Of a DNA stretch of 7,315 bases, positions 5,471 to 7,315 are shown piece by piece. The stretch lies in the NCBI GenBank assembly GCA_021158375.1, contig JAGGUS010000115.1, forward strand, positions 1-7,315, given 5' to 3'. Every line of letters starts with the position of its first letter. The stretch's first letter is position 1. Both the position numbers and the translations under genes were made by a program. A model generated the notes under the pieces. That model worked only from the letters and a program-made list of their open reading frames with translations. It was not told the DNA's origin and ran no database searches. The stretch comes from Thermoprotei archaeon (GTDB taxonomy: Archaea; Thermoproteota; Thermoprotei; QMSL01; B3-G16).

Positions 5471-6583
5471 CTATATAGTTACTAGCTTGTATTTTCTTTG
5501 TCCTATTCCTAATCTTTCGGCCTCCTCAAGTAATATCCACCATGGTATCTCTGGATAGAACACCTTCAATTTATCCTCTCCTGGTGGAACATACTCAATA
5601 CTTCCATCCTTCTTAGGATTAAACGCTGGCATCGAGTTTATCAGATCTACTGATGCTTGATCTATCGCAACTGGATCATAGGATGCTAATATTCCTATGT
5701 CTGGTACTAATGGCGTTTCTAATGTAGTTGCGCAGTCGCATAATCTAGTGATGCTCGTTAATACATTTATAAAGAGTACTTTCCCCTCTTCAAATGTCTG
5801 AAGTACGCCATATACTGCTTCTGCTGCTCTTTTTAGCATTCTCTCAGCATGCTCGCCTCCTCCCCACATCATTCTTATTGCATGAAATCTGCATATTGCA
5901 ACGCAATCCCCACATCCTACGCATTTATCATAATCGATGCGGGCTTTGCCATTAACTATCGATATTGCACCATATGCGCAATGTCTTGCACATATGCCAC
6001 ACCCTATACACCTTTCCTCAACTACCTGAGGCTTTGCGACTGCATGCATATCGAATTTCGTCTTTCTTGCACAGCATCCCATTGCTACGTTCTTTAGTGC
6101 ACCTCCAATTCCAAATGATATGTGGAACTTGAAATGGGTTAAGACTACCATAGCATCTGCATCTGCTATAACTGAAGCAACGGCTACGGTTCCAAGTTCT
6201 CCTGGTACCTTTACTTCTCTATAATCATGACCTAAGAGTCCATCCGCTATTATTATGGGCGCGCCTACTGTAGCTATATCGAAACCGTTTATAGCTGCTG
6301 TCTCTAGGTAGTCTACTGCAGTTCTTCTATATCCTGAGTATAGTGTAGTTGTATCAGTTAGGAATGGTAATGCTCCTTTTCTCTTGATGTACTCTACTAT
6401 AACTCTTACTACTTGTGGTCTTAGATGTCTTATGTTTCCTCGTTCTCCAAAATGCATCTTTATAGCTACCAGTTCTCCTTGTTGTATTCTATCCTCAAAT
6501 TTAGTTTTACTTAATAACCTATCCATTGTCGAGATTATATTCGATACATGCCTACCAAACCTTATGAAATATACCTCTGACAT
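5471..6583 (-). CDS. DUF362 domain protein with two 4Fe-4S clusters
   Basis: Iron-sulfur protein of the DUF362 family, of unknown biochemical role. 370 residues from ATG 6583. The DUF362 core comes first: AIKMHFGERGN (40-50), LTDTTTLY (75-82), LTHFKFHISFGIGGALKN (148-165) and MGCCARKTKFDMH (168-180). Two ferredoxin-like CxxCxxCxxxC motifs follow, at Cys192/195/198/202 and Cys221/224/227/231. The core then resumes with TRLCDC (279-284), DIGILASYDPVAIDQ (295-309) and DLINSM (313-318). Neither Cys motif ends in the CP of classical ferredoxins. Extra conserved cysteines are 170, 171, 282 and 284. It has no signal peptide or membrane segment, so it is likely a cytoplasmic electron carrier or redox enzyme (inference). 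ATG 6583 is preceded by GAGGAGGAT; the longer ATG at 6631 would put this site inside the gene and sits on a TATA-like sequence. It is separated from the sugar genes by a convergent boundary and is probably unrelated to them. Confidence 0.9.
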   Translation of the reverse strand: MSEVYFIRFGRHVSNIISTMDRLLSKTKFEDRIQQGELVAIKMHFGERGNIRHLRPQVVRVIVEYIKRKGALPFLTDTTTLYSGYRRTAVDYLETAAINGFDIATVGAPIIIADGLLGHDYREVKVPGELGTVAVASVIADADAMVVLTHFKFHISFGIGGALKNVAMGCCARKTKFDMHAVAKPQVVEERCIGCGICARHCAYGAISIVNGKARIDYDKCVGCGDCVAICRFHAIRMMWGGGEHAERMLKRAAEAVYGVLQTFEEGKVLFINVLTSITRLCDCATTLETPLVPDIGILASYDPVAIDQASVDLINSMPAFNPKKDGSIEYVPPGEDKLKVFYPEIPWWILLEEAERLGIGQRKYKLVTI

Positions 6584-6587
6584 ATTA

Positions 6588-6596
6588 TCCTCCTCT
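6588..6596 (-). promoter_or_regulatory. Shine-Dalgarno GAGGAGGAT of the DUF362 gene
   Basis: A strong purine-rich site lies four bases before ATG 6583, and in-frame codons upstream (to ATG 6631) include it. It is the clearest ribosome binding site in the window and moves the protein start 16 codons downstream. Confidence 0.75.
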
Positions 6597-6629
6597 TCAT
6601 TAATGCTTGTTCTCCTATGAGCAACTCCC

Positions 6630-6713
6630 ATATATTAATGTTTACACCTTATGTATATTATCCGACCTAAAACGTTTAAATAAATGCATAAAATGGTCTT
6701 ATCTTCGTCTACT
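6630..6713 (-). promoter_or_regulatory. DUF362 promoter and NusA-like gene 3' end
   Basis: The minus strand reads CATTAATATATGGG (about 6628-6641), a TATA-like box predicting initiation near 6610 and a leader of about 25 bases that includes the ribosome site. Further upstream, T-rich tracts (CATTTTATG, GCATTTATTTAAACG, CGTTTTAGG, 6665-6695) follow the NusA-like stop codon. They could serve as its terminator or as a second promoter. No other gene is seen here. Confidence 0.45.
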
Positions 6714-7223
6714 TCATTCCATTATCAACCTAGCACTTATTCCTGCTATATCCCTAATTAATTTCTGTATTACTTCAGGACTTGCAGGTAACCTTCGTCT
6801 ATCGCTTCTAGGTATTCTAACGGTATTCTCCTCGCTTCCATCCGGAAGCCATAATACATTTATTCCTAATAACCTGCATGGCGCTATGATCTGTTCTACG
6901 AGTAACCTCAAATTATTAGTTTTCTCCACTAATCTTACCTTTAATCCTATCTCCCCACTTAATATTCGTGCAATCCTAGTCCACGGAGGTCTCATCGCAT
7001 TCTCTGCTCCACTTATTAGAATTACTACTATATTGTCTTCTCTATATGCCCTATGATAGGTTATATTTTTCAACTCAGGAAACTTGCCTGATTCCTCTAA
7101 TCTCACTAATATCTTCAATATCTCGAAGTCTAGCTCTGTTACTTCTCCTCTTCTCATTTTCTCCTGACATCTAGGACATAAGACCCCAGATTTAATATCG
7201 AAATAGCATATTGGTGTTTTCAC
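6714..7223 (-). CDS. Archaeal NusA-like KH-domain RNA-binding protein
   Basis: 169-residue protein resembling the archaeal proteins annotated as NusA-like transcription elongation factors with an N-terminal cysteine motif. That name is from memory of the family, not a search. Visible parts: Cys6, Cys16 and Cys19 (ICYFDI then LCPRCQEK), a possible metal site with three ligands; a helix at about 29-45; a KH-like fold at about 53-102 ending in KVRLVEKT (95-102); and a second, possibly KH-like, segment from 105 with APCRLLGINVLWLPDG (114-129) and RIPRSDRRRLPASPE (136-150). The KH GxxG loop, expected near 78-82, reads RPPWT, so the usual nucleic-acid loop is altered. The start is GTG 7223, with GGAGGG six bases upstream. 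That GTG overlaps the stop of the preceding partial gene by four bases, so the two are probably co-transcribed and translationally coupled. Role in RNA polymerase elongation or ribosome biogenesis is inference. Confidence 0.75.
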   Translation of the reverse strand: MKTPICYFDIKSGVLCPRCQEKMRRGEVTELDFEILKILVRLEESGKFPELKNITYHRAYREDNIVVILISGAENAMRPPWTRIARILSGEIGLKVRLVEKTNNLRLLVEQIIAPCRLLGINVLWLPDGSEENTVRIPRSDRRRLPASPEVIQKLIRDIAGISARLIME

Positions 7224-7315
7224 ACACTTCCCTCCCGAGTTAATCTAATCGATATCGTACTGAGACTTAATGGTTTTCCATTTCTACCTGCTATTATCTC
7301 AGTTCCTATTTCGAT
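7220..7315 (-). CDS. C-terminal 31 codons of an unidentified gene
   Basis: Of the three minus-strand frames entering at the window edge, only this one stays open. It runs 31 codons to a TGA at 7220-7222, while the others stop within five codons. The residues include EIGTEIIAGRNGKP followed by ISIRLTREGSV, suggesting a beta-rich C-terminus. The stop overlaps the NusA-like GTG start (GTGA). The Shine-Dalgarno of the next gene lies inside the final codons, as in tightly packed archaeal operons. I do not recognise the protein. The short length leaves some chance that it is not coding. Confidence 0.6.
   Translation of the reverse strand: MEIGTEIIAGRNGKPLSLSTISIRLTREGSV
7230..7235 (-). promoter_or_regulatory. 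Shine-Dalgarno GGAGGG of the NusA-like gene
   Basis: It lies six bases before GTG 7223 and inside the last codons of the preceding partial gene. It supports the GTG start and translational coupling between the two genes. Confidence 0.7.

Noticed and set aside
5471..6583. DUF362 protein as the redox partner of the sugar oxidoreductases
   Set aside because: It is on the far side of a convergent terminator region with its own promoter and ribosome site, and it lacks the ATACTTA heptamer seen before the sugar genes, so adjacency alone is weak evidence.
6607..7056. 149-codon open frame on the plus strand, antisense to the NusA-like gene
   Set aside because: It runs opposite a gene with recognisable protein features, start signal and overlap with its neighbour. 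Its product is a run of hydrophobic residues typical of an antisense shadow, with no family motif.
1..7315. Mobile element, CRISPR array, tRNA or rRNA
   Set aside because: No transposase-like protein, terminal inverted repeats, evenly spaced direct repeats, tRNA-like cloverleaf or rRNA motif was found when reading both strands. A covariance-model scan could not be run here.

Overview
The window looks like a piece of a thermophilic archaeal chromosome, most likely Thermoproteota (Crenarchaeota); I cannot name a genus. The reasons are archaeal TATA-like boxes in front of most genes, a mix of purine-rich Shine-Dalgarno starts and apparently leaderless starts, GTG start codons, heavy use of AGA/AGG and ATA codons, short U-runs in place of hairpin terminators, and an archaeal NusA-like KH-domain gene. 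There is no phage, transposon, CRISPR, tRNA or rRNA signature. Coding density is high and the base composition is AT-rich throughout.

Layout: positions 1-5380 hold five genes for carbohydrate handling. Four are on the minus strand, in transcription order: a GH4 NAD/metal-dependent glycosidase (3276-4613), a Gfo/Idh/MocA sugar oxidoreductase (2358-3215), a xylose-isomerase-like TIM-barrel isomerase/epimerase (1500-2267) and a GH3 beta-glycosidase cut by the window edge (1-1306). An SGNH esterase resembling acetyl-xylooligosaccharide esterase Axe2 (4739-5380, plus) is divergent from the GH4 gene across a 125-base shared promoter region. Although the minus-strand genes are colinear, each appears to have its own TATA-like element, so they may be a set of single-gene units under common control rather than one operon.

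Positions 5381-5470 are a convergent boundary with U-run terminators. Beyond it lie unrelated genes on the minus strand: a DUF362 protein with two 4Fe-4S clusters (5471-6583), the NusA-like KH protein (6714-7223), and the last 31 codons of an unidentified gene (7220-7315) whose stop overlaps the GTG start of the NusA-like gene.

Working model (inference): the sugar cluster processes imported plant- or microbe-derived oligosaccharides in the cytoplasm. The esterase would remove acetyl groups, GH3 would release residues by hydrolysis, GH4 would cleave linkages through transient oxidation by NAD, and the oxidoreductase/TIM-barrel pair would oxidise and epimerise a freed or still-linked sugar, as in 3-keto-glycoside pathways. 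Several proteins depart from their family's active-site signatures: CTGA after the GH4 metal cysteine, Glu for Asp in the esterase triad, and a glycine-poor Rossmann loop with DKP in the oxidoreductase. The substrate may therefore not be the textbook one. No transporter or transcription factor is visible in the window.
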